Source: an uncultured Clostridia bacterium (lineage in GTDB: Bacteria > Bacillota > Clostridia > Oscillospirales > Oscillospiraceae). From it: a stretch of 26,463 nucleotides of DNA. Below are positions 1 to 6,969 of this stretch, piece after piece (position 1 is the stretch's first letter; the number at the start of each line of letters is the position of its first letter). A program made the position numbers and the translations under genes. The stretch covers positions 1-26,463 of the forward strand of contig CALZAG010000003.1 in the NCBI GenBank assembly GCA_945613045.1, read 5' to 3'. The notes below the pieces were generated by a model. The model was not told where the DNA came from, did not search any database, and saw nothing but the letters and a program-made list of their open reading frames with translations.

Positions 1-30
1 AAACGGCTGCGCCTATCGGCGCAGCCGTTA
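1..30 (-). terminator. Intrinsic terminator of the AI-2E family permease gene
   Basis: A perfect 12-bp stem (2-13 with 18-29, GC-rich core) closes on the 4-base loop TATC just downstream of the minus-strand stop codon at 36. On the minus strand the stem is followed by TTT at the window edge, so the rest of any U-tract lies outside. The plus-strand side continues ATCTTATTATT, so it may work in both directions. Confidence 0.75.
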
Positions 31-35
31 TCTTA

Positions 36-1328
36 TTATTCGTTTTTCCCCGGCTCGTTTTCCGGTTTTTCCGATTTTTCCACCTTGACCATTTCGCCCG
101 TCTCCGGGTCTATATAGTCGAGATCTACATAAAGCGCCGTGTCCGTCGGGATATTATCCTTTTCAAGCTTCCTGTTCACCAGTATCTCTACCGCTGTATA
201 GATTATGACAAACGCGGGCACGCCCAGCAGCATTCCCCAGAAGCCGAAGAGCCCGCCGAAGAGGATGATTGAAAACAGCACCCAGAAGCCGTTGATGCCG
301 ATGGAGGTTCCGAGTATCTTCGGGCCGATGATGTTGCCGTCTATCTGCTGCAGGACGATGATGAATATCACGAACCAGAGACACATCTTGGGATCGACCA
401 GCAATATCAGCAGCGCCGAGGGTATGGCTCCGATAAAGGGGCCGAAGAAGGGGATGATGTTTGTTACTCCGACGATAACCGCTATCAGCAGCGCATAGGG
501 CAAATTCAGCGCAAGGCAGCCGATATAGCATATTACGCCGATGATCGCCGAGTCAAGAAGCTTGCCGGTTATAAAGCCCATGAAGGTCTTGTCCGCGAAT
601 TTGAAGGCTGAATTGACCTTCATTGCAGTCTTGGGCGAGAAAATGCTGTACATGAATTTCTTGTAGTGTGCGCGGAAGGCCTCCCTGTTATAGAGAATGT
701 ATACCGAAACTATGATGCCGATGACGACATTGTAAACGGCCTTGAGCACATAGTAAACTCCGGTGGTGATATTTGTCACGAGGCTCTCCATCCCGGGGAG
801 CACGGTGGTCGATACCCAGCTGGTGAGCGCTTCGGTGATATTTCCGAAAATTTTGGTCGCGTATTCTTCGATCACGGGGTAATCGCGAAGCAGGTTGTCT
901 ATCGCGCTGTAAGCCGAGTCAAAGTAGCTCGGACTGTTGGCAATTATCGTGGCGATGCTGTCATAGACCTGGGGCACTATAAGATATATAAGCGCGCCGA
1001 TTATTATCACGAGCACTATCTCCGCCAGCGTGACCGCAAGCACACGGGACAGCTTTTCGCTGATCTTAAGCTTCGGATGCTTCGTCCTGAGCTTCGCGAT
1101 CAGCGGCTTGAAGAACTTCTCCTCATATATCGCCATCGAGGGCATCAGCAGATAGGAGATCACAAGTCCCCAGATAAAGGGGCTCAGAATGCGCAGGAAC
1201 GAACCGACGGTGTCAAACAGCTTGCCCATATAGTCGATCCCGAAATAAAAGAGTATTCCGGCCGCTATAACCGCAAATGCCGTTATGCCCCAGCCGAAAT
1301 ACTGCGAATACTTATGCTTATTGTTCAA
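36..1328 (-). CDS. AI-2E/PerM (UPF0118, YtvI-like) family permease
   Basis: This is a polytopic membrane protein of the AI-2E transporter (PerM/UPF0118) superfamily. Members are proposed exporters or antiporters of small solutes; the substrate here cannot be told. Several hydrophobic segments lie in the first half and the C-terminal half has the family's glycine/proline-rich helices (GVTNIIPFFGPFIGAIPSA, then IGPKILGTSIGINGFWVLFS). The soluble tail is acidic and lysine-rich. I place the start at the TTG at 1328 (430 aa), because GGAGGTG lies 6 bases upstream. The farther ATG at 1376 falls inside a good promoter, upstream of the expected transcription start, so it cannot be used. An in-frame ATG at 1343 overlaps the ribosome binding site. 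The gene is single, with its own promoter and terminator. The family call is firm; the function is not. Confidence 0.88.
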   Translation of the reverse strand: MNNKHKYSQYFGWGITAFAVIAAGILFYFGIDYMGKLFDTVGSFLRILSPFIWGLVISYLLMPSMAIYEEKFFKPLIAKLRTKHPKLKISEKLSRVLAVTLAEIVLVIIIGALIYLIVPQVYDSIATIIANSPSYFDSAYSAIDNLLRDYPVIEEYATKIFGNITEALTSWVSTTVLPGMESLVTNITTGVYYVLKAVYNVVIGIIVSVYILYNREAFRAHYKKFMYSIFSPKTAMKVNSAFKFADKTFMGFITGKLLDSAIIGVICYIGCLALNLPYALLIAVIVGVTNIIPFFGPFIGAIPSALLILLVDPKMCLWFVIFIIVLQQIDGNIIGPKILGTSIGINGFWVLFSIILFGGLFGFWGMLLGVPAFVIIYTAVEILVNRKLEKDNIPTDTALYVDLDYIDPETGEMVKVEKSEKPENEPGKNE

Positions 1329-1357
1329 TGCTCTCACCTCCATGCTCCGGTCTTTTA

Positions 1358-1386
1358 ATTTTACTCTCACTTCCATTCAAGGTCAA
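1358..1386 (-). promoter_or_regulatory. Sigma-A type promoter of the AI-2E family permease
   Basis: On the minus strand TTGACC (1381-1386) is separated by exactly 17 bases from TAAAAT (1358-1363). Transcription should begin near 1350, giving a leader of about 22 bases with GGAGGTG before the TTG start. An AT-rich palindrome, AAATATT-5-AATATTT (1388-1406), lies directly upstream of the -35 box. Confidence 0.7.
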
Positions 1387-1659
1387 TAAATATTATGTAA
1401 ATATTTCTATTCCTGCAAATGCAAGATCAAGTTTTGTTGTTATGTTAACCAAAAATAAATATCCGCCAAATACGGAATGTTGAAAACTATGTTGAAAATG
1501 TTCAAAACCCTTGATATTCAAAGCTTGTTTACAGCGGCATATCCCATACGAGAATTCATTATTTGTCGAATAAAGCATAATTTTGCAACCTGACCGCCTG
1601 CAAAAACGATTCATTATCCCTCGCATACCGCATATGATTAACTAATTGGAGGGATAAGC
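1387..1659. other. AT-rich intergenic region with repeated TTGAA/TCAA elements
   Basis: This divergent spacer holds no gene that I can support. TGTTGAAAA occurs at 1478 and 1490, with the variant TGTTCAAAA at 1499. Two palindromes follow, TTGAA-4-TTCAA (1492-1505) and TTGATATTCAA (1511-1521). For the downstream dacF-like gene the best promoter I can find is weak: TTCATT (1610-1615), 17 bases, TATGAT (1633-1638), with a transcription start about 15 bases before the ATG. A sporulation-type promoter cannot be excluded, but I do not see one. Confidence 0.45.
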
Positions 1660-2805
1660 ATGAAAAGATTTGTATGCTCTGTTCTGGCTGCGCTGATGCT
1701 TACGGCGCCGGCATATGCGATTGAGACACTCAGTGACGATGCAATAGAGATCTCCGCGCCTTCCGCGATGCTGATGGAAAAAGTCACCGGAGAGGTGATC
1801 TACGAAAAGAACTCTCACGAACGCATCCCGCCGGCCAGTGTCACCAAGGTCATGACGCTGCTGCTGATAATCGAGGCCATTGACCGCGGCGATATAAGCC
1901 TTGAGGATACGGTCATAGCCTCTGCGCGGGCCGCCTCCTTCGGCGGGAGCTGCGTTTTCCTCGAAGAGGGCGAAAAGATGAGCGTTCACGAGATGCTCAA
2001 ATGCATAGCCGTGGTATCGGCCAACGACTGCGCCGTCGCCATGGCGGAGCATCTTTGCGGTTCGGAGCAGGCGTTCGTGCAGAGGATGAACGAGCGCGCG
2101 GCTCAGTTGGGGCTGAAGGATACGCATTTTTGCAACTGCACCGGACTTTTTGAAGACCCCGAGCACTACTCGAGCGCCTATGACATCGCCGTCATGAGCC
2201 GCGAGCTCATCCGTCATGAGCTAATAAAGGATTATACGACCATATGGATGGATTCCATACGAAACGGCGAGTTCGGGCTTTCAAACACCAACAAGCTCGT
2301 CTACTACTACGAGGGCTGCACGGGACTCAAGACCGGCTTCACGAACGAGGCTATGTACTGCCTTTCCGCCACCGCAGAGCGCGACGGCGTGGAGTTTATA
2401 GCCGTCATCATGCACGGCGAGACGATAGAATCAAGAAACGACGACGCAAAGGCGCTTTTAAACTACGGCTTTGCAAACTATAAGCTCTGCCCCCTGCGCA
2501 GTCCCGACGTTCTGCCGCCCGTATCTGTCACCCTCGGCAGCGCTGATTCCGTTCAGCCGGTGTACGACGGGCCGGAGGCCGCGCTCATAGCGAAAAACGG
2601 CGCGGGCGAGGTGAGCTATTCGCTGGAGCTGCCGGAAGCTGTCGCGGCGCCCGTGGCGCAGGGGCAGCGCATAGGCACGCTGAAGGTCATGTTAAACGGC
2701 GAAGCGTTCCGTGAAGTACCCCTGCTGGCGGGCAGCTCCGTTGAAAGCGCGGACTTCGGCGGGATACTGCTTCACCTTCTCAAGGGCTTTGTCGGAATGA
2801 AATAA
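1660..2805 (+). CDS. dacF: D-alanyl-D-alanine carboxypeptidase (DacF/PBP5 family)
   Basis: This is a low-molecular-weight penicillin-binding protein that trims the terminal D-Ala from peptidoglycan stem peptides outside the cell. The 381-aa protein starts with a signal peptide ending in the AYA motif near residue 20. All three active-site motifs of peptidase family S11 are present: SxxK at Ser60-Lys63 (SVTK), SxN at 120-122 (SAN) and KTG at 224-226. A beta-rich PBP5 C-terminal domain follows, and the last residues form a hydrophobic helix of the kind that anchors the enzyme to the membrane. The ATG is preceded by TTGGAGGG. In Bacillus the dacF paralog is sporulation-linked while dacA is vegetative, and the sequence does not decide which role applies. 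The symbol therefore means family, not proven orthology. Confidence 0.9.
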   Translation: MKRFVCSVLAALMLTAPAYAIETLSDDAIEISAPSAMLMEKVTGEVIYEKNSHERIPPASVTKVMTLLLIIEAIDRGDISLEDTVIASARAASFGGSCVFLEEGEKMSVHEMLKCIAVVSANDCAVAMAEHLCGSEQAFVQRMNERAAQLGLKDTHFCNCTGLFEDPEHYSSAYDIAVMSRELIRHELIKDYTTIWMDSIRNGEFGLSNTNKLVYYYEGCTGLKTGFTNEAMYCLSATAERDGVEFIAVIMHGETIESRNDDAKALLNYGFANYKLCPLRSPDVLPPVSVTLGSADSVQPVYDGPEAALIAKNGAGEVSYSLELPEAVAAPVAQGQRIGTLKVMLNGEAFREVPLLAGSSVESADFGGILLHLLKGFVGMK

Positions 2806-2807
2806 GC

Positions 2808-2848
2808 CGCAGCTTTATCGCAGATCACCGGCGTTCTGCGCTGCGTTT
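2808..2848 (+). terminator. Weak terminator-like nested hairpin after the carboxypeptidase gene
   Basis: CGCAGA (2819-2824) pairs with TCTGCG (2835-2840), and CGCAG (2808-2812) can pair outside it with CTGCG (2841-2845) across a one-sided bulge. Only TTT follows, so termination may be partial. Confidence 0.35.
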
Positions 2849-2870
2849 CCCCTGACGTGTCAAATTGCCC

Positions 2871-2910
2871 TTGCATTTTCACTATGCGGGAGTATAATAT
2901 CAGATTATAC
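2871..2910 (+). promoter_or_regulatory. pgi promoter with operator-like palindrome over the -10 box
   Basis: TTGCAT (2871-2876), 16 bases, then a consensus TATAAT (2893-2898). The -10 box is the left arm of a perfect inverted repeat, GTATAAT-ATCAG-ATTATAC (2892-2910), whose right arm reaches the expected start point. A repressor bound there would block polymerase, but no regulator can be named. Confidence 0.65.
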
Positions 2911-2933
2911 GAATTTGTATACGGAGGATAACT

Positions 2934-4208
2934 ATGGTTAAGGTTGATTTATCCGGAACCGGCGCCTTTTTTGACCCTGCGGAGCTGGATTTTGCCGCCG
3001 CCGCGGAGGCTCACAGAACTCTGACCGACGGCACCGGCGCGGGCAGCGATTTCACCGGCTGGCTTCAGCTTCCCCAACGCGTCAAGGACGGCGAGCTGAA
3101 GGCAATTCTAAGCGCCGCGCAGCGCATACGCAGCCGCTCAAAAGCTCTTGTGGTCATCGGCATCGGCGGCTCTTATCTCGGCGCACGCGGAGCCATAGAG
3201 CTTCTGCGCCCGGTTCCCTCGGCGGATGATCCCAGAATATTTTTCGTCGGCAACGGCCTTTCTCCGGACGCCCTTAACGACGTTCTCCTTCAGCTCGGGG
3301 ACATGGATTTTGACGTTAACGTCATCTCAAAATCCGGCACCACGCTTGAGCCGGCGCTCGCCTTCCGCATTTTCCGGAAGCTTCTTAAGGAGAAATACGG
3401 CAACGCCGCAAAAAAACATATTTTCGCCACCACCGATGCACAGCGCGGCGTGCTCAAATCTCTCGCGGACGCCGAGGGCTGGGAGTGCTTCGTCGTGCCC
3501 GACGATGTCGGCGGAAGATACAGCGTGCTTTCCGCGGTGGGCCTCCTGCCCATGGCCGTCGCCGGAATAGATGTAAAGGCTGTCATTAACTGCGCGATAG
3601 AGGAGTTCAAGGCTCTCGACCTGCGCTCCCCCGAAAACCCCGCGTGGCAGTACGCCGCGGCAAGGCAGCATATGTACAGAAACGGCCGAAGCATTGAGAT
3701 ACTAGGCTCCTATGAGCCTTCCTTCCGCTTCATGGCGGAGTGGTGGAAGCAGCTTTACGGCGAGAGCGAGGGCAAAAACGGCATCGGTATTTATCCAGCC
3801 TCCGTTGAGTTCACCGCCGACCTGCACTCCATGGGACAGTACATCCAGGACGGCCCACGCACGCTGATGGAGACGATAGTGAGCTTTGAATCACCTGTGC
3901 GGGGCTATACGATCCCGTTTGAGATGGGCGATCCCGACGGGCTCAACTACCTCGCCGGCAGGGAGCTGTTCGATATCTGCCGCACCGCCTCCGAGGCCGT
4001 CAGGGCAGCTCATGTCTCCGGCGGCGTTCCAAATATCATCGTTTCCGTCCCCACGAGGGACGAGGCCGGCTTTGCCGCTCTTGTCTGCTTCTTTGAGCTT
4101 GCCTGCGCCATCTCGGGATATATGTCCGGCGTCAATCCCTTTGACCAGCCCGGCGTTGAGGCATATAAGAAAAATATGTTCAGGATGCTCGGAAAGCCCG
4201 GAACATGA
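2934..4208 (+). CDS. pgi: Glucose-6-phosphate isomerase
   Basis: This cytosolic enzyme interconverts glucose-6-phosphate and fructose-6-phosphate at the top of glycolysis. The 424-aa length fits the shorter bacterial type. The sugar-phosphate binding SIS fold is marked by GIGGSYLGARG (76-86) and ISKSGTTLEP (131-140). GGRYSVLSAVG (193-203) corresponds to PROSITE signature 1 of the family. Expected active-site residues are visible as Glu277 in GESEG and His298 in DLHSMGQ, and the C-terminal GVEAYKKNM segment holds the conserved lysine. GGAGG sits 7 bases before the ATG. The gene has its own promoter and a strong terminator, so it appears monocistronic. Confidence 0.96.
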   Translation: MVKVDLSGTGAFFDPAELDFAAAAEAHRTLTDGTGAGSDFTGWLQLPQRVKDGELKAILSAAQRIRSRSKALVVIGIGGSYLGARGAIELLRPVPSADDPRIFFVGNGLSPDALNDVLLQLGDMDFDVNVISKSGTTLEPALAFRIFRKLLKEKYGNAAKKHIFATTDAQRGVLKSLADAEGWECFVVPDDVGGRYSVLSAVGLLPMAVAGIDVKAVINCAIEEFKALDLRSPENPAWQYAAARQHMYRNGRSIEILGSYEPSFRFMAEWWKQLYGESEGKNGIGIYPASVEFTADLHSMGQYIQDGPRTLMETIVSFESPVRGYTIPFEMGDPDGLNYLAGRELFDICRTASEAVRAAHVSGGVPNIIVSVPTRDEAGFAALVCFFELACAISGYMSGVNPFDQPGVEAYKKNMFRMLGKPGT

Positions 4209-4214
4209 CAGAAC

Positions 4215-4246
4215 GAAAAACCGCTCTTTGCAAGAGCGGTTTTTTA
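4215..4246 (+). terminator. Intrinsic terminator of pgi
   Basis: Stem CCGCTCTT (4221-4228) with AAGAGCGG (4232-4239) and a 3-base loop, flanked by AAAAA on the left and a run of six T (4240-4245) on the right. Confidence 0.92.
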
Positions 4247-4269
4247 ATATTTATTTCACATATTTTCAC

Positions 4270-4298
4270 TTGCTTTGTATGCGGAAAAATGGTAAGCT
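4270..4298 (+). promoter_or_regulatory. Possible extended -10 promoter of the small P-loop gene
   Basis: TTGCTT (4270-4275), 17 bases, then TGG-TAAGCT (-10 at 4293-4298). The hexamers are imperfect, but the TGN extension compensates. A closer TATAAT at 4323-4328 would put the transcription start inside the ribosome binding site, so I prefer the upstream pair. Confidence 0.4.
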
Positions 4299-4347
4299 GG
4301 TTTTAATAATATTAACAACAAACTATAATGCAAGGAGAGTGGTCACA

Positions 4348-4761
4348 ATGGTTAAGTTGATCATGGGTATGAAGGGTACCGGAAAAACCAAGCGTTTAGT
4401 CGAGCTCGTTCGCGAGGCTGTCGCAATGGAAAACGGCGACGTCGTGTGCATCGAGAAGGAAAAGAAGCTCACCTTCGATATCCCCTATCAGGCTCGGCTT
4501 ATCGAGGCCGGCTCATACGATATCGGCTCCTATGAGTTCATCAAGGGCTTCATCTGCGGCCTGCATTCCGGCAACTACGACATCACCCATGTATTTGTGG
4601 ATAACTTCTACAAGATAGTGAGCAACAAGGATCCCGTCCTATTCGGCGAATTCCTTGATTGGCTCGAGAGCTTCTCCGTAAGAGAGAACATTGAATTTGT
4701 AATAAGCGTCACCATCGACCCCGACACGGTCGGCGAGGCTATCAGGAAATATATTATTTAA
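4348..4761 (+). CDS. Small P-loop NTPase-like protein of unknown function
   Basis: This 137-aa cytosolic protein opens with a Walker A motif, GMKGTGKT (residues 7-14), right after the first strand. A hydrophobic strand ending in Asp (THVFVDN) in the middle could be Walker B. The size and simple layout recall the nucleotide-kinase or thymidine-kinase-like P-loop folds, but I see no lid, zinc site or known specificity motif. I do not recognise a named family. The ATG at 4348 follows AAGGAGAG. A longer in-frame reading back to 3886 would run through pgi in another frame and through its terminator, so it is rejected. The neighbours (pgi before, glycerol-1-phosphate dehydrogenase after) do not assign a role. 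Confidence 0.75.
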   Translation: MVKLIMGMKGTGKTKRLVELVREAVAMENGDVVCIEKEKKLTFDIPYQARLIEAGSYDIGSYEFIKGFICGLHSGNYDITHVFVDNFYKIVSNKDPVLFGEFLDWLESFSVRENIEFVISVTIDPDTVGEAIRKYII

Positions 4762-4764
4762 ATA

Positions 4765-4804
4765 GGAACGAGGGAGAAGCGCCAGGCGCTTCTCCCCTTG
4801 TTCC
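4765..4804 (+). other. Long imperfect hairpin without a U-tract
   Basis: GGAAC-g-A-GGGAGAAGCGC on the left pairs with GCGCTTCTCCC-c-TTGTTCC on the right around a CAG loop, with one mismatch and one bulge. It begins directly after the stop codon of the P-loop gene. No T-run follows, so it is not a standard intrinsic terminator. It may be a 3' stabilising or processing hairpin, or a partial terminator before the next gene. Confidence 0.6.
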
Positions 4805-4846
4805 GTCAGGCGGACTTTGATTAATTCTTATACAGAGGTAATTGCT

Positions 4847-6094
4847 ATGATAATGGATTGCGAAAAATATGTAGGCAAATGTGAATGCGGCAGGGAGCAC
4901 GTGCTCGAGACGAAGAAGGTCGTGGTGGAGTACGGCGCGATAGCGAATTTCGAGCAGTACATGGCCGACGTGGGGCTTGCGGGCAAGAAGCGCGCCGTCG
5001 TGTACGATACGATGATCTACAAGCTCACGGAGGGCAAGCACATTGCGGCCGACCAGGAGATAGTGCTGGAGGCCAACGGCCTGCGCGCCGAGGACACCGT
5101 CATCGAGGCGATGATGGAGAAGCTGGACGCACCGGAGGTCATCGTGGCCTACGGCGCAGGCACGATCATGGACTTCGGGCGTTATCCCGCGTATAAGCTG
5201 GGAATCCCCTTTGTGGCCGTTCCGACCCTCGCCTCGTCGGACGGGTTCACCGCGAACATCTGCTCGGCGATCATCAAGGGGCAGAAGAAGTCGACGGCGA
5301 TGTGCGCGCCGGTACTGGTGGTGGCGGATCTGGACATAATAAAGGGCGCGCCTGCGCGACTGGTTGCCAGCGGCATCAACGACATACTGTCAAAGTACGT
5401 CTCGCTGACGGACTGGAAGATAGCGAAGATAGTGAGCGGTGAATACTACTGCCCGATGGTGGCGGATCTTGCGCAGGAGGCGCTGGACATCATGCGGGAG
5501 GCAGCGGATAAGTACGCGGCGACGGGGGTGGCCGACCACGAGGCTATGACGATGGCGCAGATGAAGAGCGGCCTGACGATGCAGCTTCTGAACCACTCGA
5601 GAGCGGCGTCGGGCGCGGAGCACCTTATGGCGCACCTTGTTGAGATGCAGCCGCCGCGCTTTGAGGGCGCTGAGGGTATACACGGCGAATGTGTCGGCGT
5701 GGGCACCTTTGCGTGCATCAAAAAGTACCATGAGCTGGCGGCGCTGCCGACTCCGAAGGCAAAGGCCTTTGAGCCTCTGACGGCGGAGTGGATAACGGAG
5801 AAGTTCGGGGAAAGGCTGGCGCCCGGAATAATAAAAGAGAACGCGGAGGACGTTCTGGGGACCTTCGATCCGCAGAACATCGTTGACCACTGGGACGAGA
5901 TAAGGGCGCTGATAGACAAGATCCCCCCGGTGGAGGAGATGGAGACGCTGTACAAGGCCTGCGGATGCAAGTACCTGCCCGAGCACATAGGTGTAAAGCC
6001 CGAGCTGGGCGACGAGATGCTCACCATTTCGGCCGCCATCCGCAACAGGCTCACCCTCATCCGTATGCTCCGTGTCCTCGACTTCGGACAGTAA
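4847..6094 (+). CDS. araM: sn-glycerol-1-phosphate dehydrogenase (AraM/EgsA family)
   Basis: This is a member of the iron-containing alcohol dehydrogenase superfamily, in the branch that reduces dihydroxyacetone phosphate to sn-glycerol-1-phosphate. In Archaea this makes the lipid backbone. In Bacillus AraM feeds heptaprenylglyceryl phosphate synthesis. The 415-aa protein has the NAD(P)-binding GAGTIMD (103-109), followed by the segment IPFVAVPTLASSDGF. The three metal ligands are well placed at Asp179 (GINDI), His259 (GAEHLMAH) and His279 (GIHGE). I chose the ATG at 4847 because AGAGGT ends 7 bases upstream; a TTG at 4817 lacks such a site. Codons favour G at the third position, unlike the C-rich nfnAB genes. 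No PcrB-type prenyltransferase gene is in the window. Confidence 0.87.
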   Translation: MIMDCEKYVGKCECGREHVLETKKVVVEYGAIANFEQYMADVGLAGKKRAVVYDTMIYKLTEGKHIAADQEIVLEANGLRAEDTVIEAMMEKLDAPEVIVAYGAGTIMDFGRYPAYKLGIPFVAVPTLASSDGFTANICSAIIKGQKKSTAMCAPVLVVADLDIIKGAPARLVASGINDILSKYVSLTDWKIAKIVSGEYYCPMVADLAQEALDIMREAADKYAATGVADHEAMTMAQMKSGLTMQLLNHSRAASGAEHLMAHLVEMQPPRFEGAEGIHGECVGVGTFACIKKYHELAALPTPKAKAFEPLTAEWITEKFGERLAPGIIKENAEDVLGTFDPQNIVDHWDEIRALIDKIPPVEEMETLYKACGCKYLPEHIGVKPELGDEMLTISAAIRNRLTLIRMLRVLDFGQ

Positions 6095-6104
6095 TAAGCT
6101 TAAA

Positions 6105-6146
6105 CTTAAAAAATCTGCCGCAGAACGATGCGGCAGATTCTTTGTT
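6105..6146. terminator. Bidirectional terminator between araM and rqcP
   Basis: AATCTGCCGCA (6112-6122) pairs with TGCGGCAGATT (6129-6139) around a 6-base loop. Plus-strand transcripts run into CTTTGTTT and minus-strand transcripts into TTTTTT, so it can serve both convergent genes. Confidence 0.9.
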
Positions 6147-6148
6147 TA

Positions 6149-6391
6149 TTACTCAAGCTCCCGGTACATTGCGGGTGCGTCCTCTTTTTTTACGGTCTCG
6201 CTCACTGCGAGCACCTCCACCTTCAGGCTTCGCTGGCCGAAGGCGATCTCTATGATATCGCCGACTTTCACCTGATAGCTTGCCTTTACCTGTCTGCCGT
6301 TGACGGAGACGCGCTCGCCGTCGCAGGCCTCGTTTGCCACCGTCCTGCGTTTTATCAGACGGGATACCTTCAGATATTTATCAAGTCTCAT
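6149..6391 (-). CDS. rqcP: S4-domain ribosome quality-control protein RqcP (YabO/Hsp15 type)
   Basis: This 80-aa RNA-binding protein is almost only an S4 domain: MRLDKYLKVSRLIKRRTVANE at the start, then SVNGRQVKASYQVKVGDIIEI. In Bacillus, RqcP (YabO) helps RqcH add alanine tails to nascent chains stuck on 50S subunits. The length and the motif order match that family. It lies downstream of hup on the same strand, an arrangement seen around yabO in many Firmicutes, but mazG, yabP, yabQ and divIC are missing here. A terminator separates it from hup, and I see no clear promoter of its own. Expression may therefore depend on read-through. GAGAGG lies upstream of the ATG. Confidence 0.9.
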   Translation of the reverse strand: MRLDKYLKVSRLIKRRTVANEACDGERVSVNGRQVKASYQVKVGDIIEIAFGQRSLKVEVLAVSETVKKEDAPAMYRELE

Positions 6392-6404
6392 ACAAAACCT
6401 CTCA

Positions 6405-6443
6405 TATAAATAAAAAGCAGCCGACGAAGCATCGTCGGCTGCT
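6405..6443 (-). terminator. Terminator or attenuator between hup and rqcP
   Basis: A perfect 12-bp stem, AGCAGCCGACGA (6416-6427) with TCGTCGGCTGCT (6432-6443), lies 9 bases after the hup stop codon. On the minus strand TTTTTATTTATA follows. It should end most hup transcripts and limit rqcP expression. Confidence 0.9.
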
Positions 6444-6451
6444 GATGCAAA

Positions 6452-6727
6452 TCACTCTGCAACTGCGTCCTTCAGTGCCTTGCCGGCCTTGAAGAAGGGA
6501 ATCTTGCTTGCGGGGATCTCGATCTCTTCGCGGGTCTTGGGGTTGCGGCCGATGCGGGCGCCGCGCTCCTTGACGTCAACCACGCCGAAGCCTACCATCT
6601 GCACCTTCTCGCCGGATACCAGGGTCTCGACGATGGTATCGAATGCAGCGTTGACAGCTTTCTCGGAATCCTTCTTGGAAAGGCCGGTCTTCTCGGCGAC
6701 GGCTGCGATGAGTTCTGCCTTATTCAT
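6452..6727 (-). CDS. hup: HU family nucleoid-associated DNA-binding protein
   Basis: This is a small basic histone-like protein that bends and compacts DNA as a dimer. The 91-aa sequence is a full-length HU. The N-terminal helices start MNKAELIAAVAEKTGLSKKD. The beta-arm carries the family signature (GFGVVDVKERGARIGRNP, then KTREEIEIPA), including the arm-tip RNP whose proline intercalates into DNA. It ends FFKAGKALKDAV as usual. AGGAGG lies about 7 bases before the ATG. A strong terminator directly after the gene fits an abundant single-gene transcript. Confidence 0.97.
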   Translation of the reverse strand: MNKAELIAAVAEKTGLSKKDSEKAVNAAFDTIVETLVSGEKVQMVGFGVVDVKERGARIGRNPKTREEIEIPASKIPFFKAGKALKDAVAE

Positions 6728-6969
6728 GTGTAATCCTCCTAATAATGCGGCTACTTGCCTGTTTCTATATAGCCCGTGCGCACTGTCTGCGCTTTTTCGG
6801 GTTATTTACTGTAAATACAGGGGAACATCGTCTCCTCCGGTCCTGACGGGCTGATTTCCGCCCGTTCTTAATAACGAGCATTGAAAACTTACCATATTTC
6901 GGTCTGATTATCAAGTGCTTTTTTCAAAAAAGCCTTATTTTTTCTTTATTATTTATGCTTTTTTGAAAT
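6728..6969 (-). promoter_or_regulatory. hup leader and possible extended -10 promoter
   Basis: On the minus strand TTGATA (6909-6914), 17 bases, then TGG-TAAGTT (-10 at 6886-6891) is the best promoter. It resembles the one proposed for the small P-loop gene. It implies a leader of about 150 bases with a short hairpin, ACGGGC/GCCCGT (6847-6866). A T- and A-rich stretch at 6917-6935 (GCTTTTTTCAAAAAAGC) may weakly end transcription of the flippase gene upstream. No gene is seen in the spacer. Confidence 0.4.

Noticed and set aside
666..1358. 230-codon open frame opposite the AI-2E permease gene
   Set aside because: It is antisense to a clear coding gene, has no ribosome binding site, and its composition is that of a mirrored GC-rich gene.
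4323..4328. Perfect TATAAT before the P-loop gene
   Set aside because: It would start transcription inside the ribosome binding site and has no -35 box at a proper distance.
3886..4347. In-frame upstream extension of the P-loop gene across pgi
   Set aside because: It lies in the wrong frame of pgi, passes through the pgi terminator, and the ATG at 4348 has a good ribosome binding site.
4765..4804. Integron attC-like site
   Set aside because: No R/L box core sites, no integrase, and no cassette array nearby.
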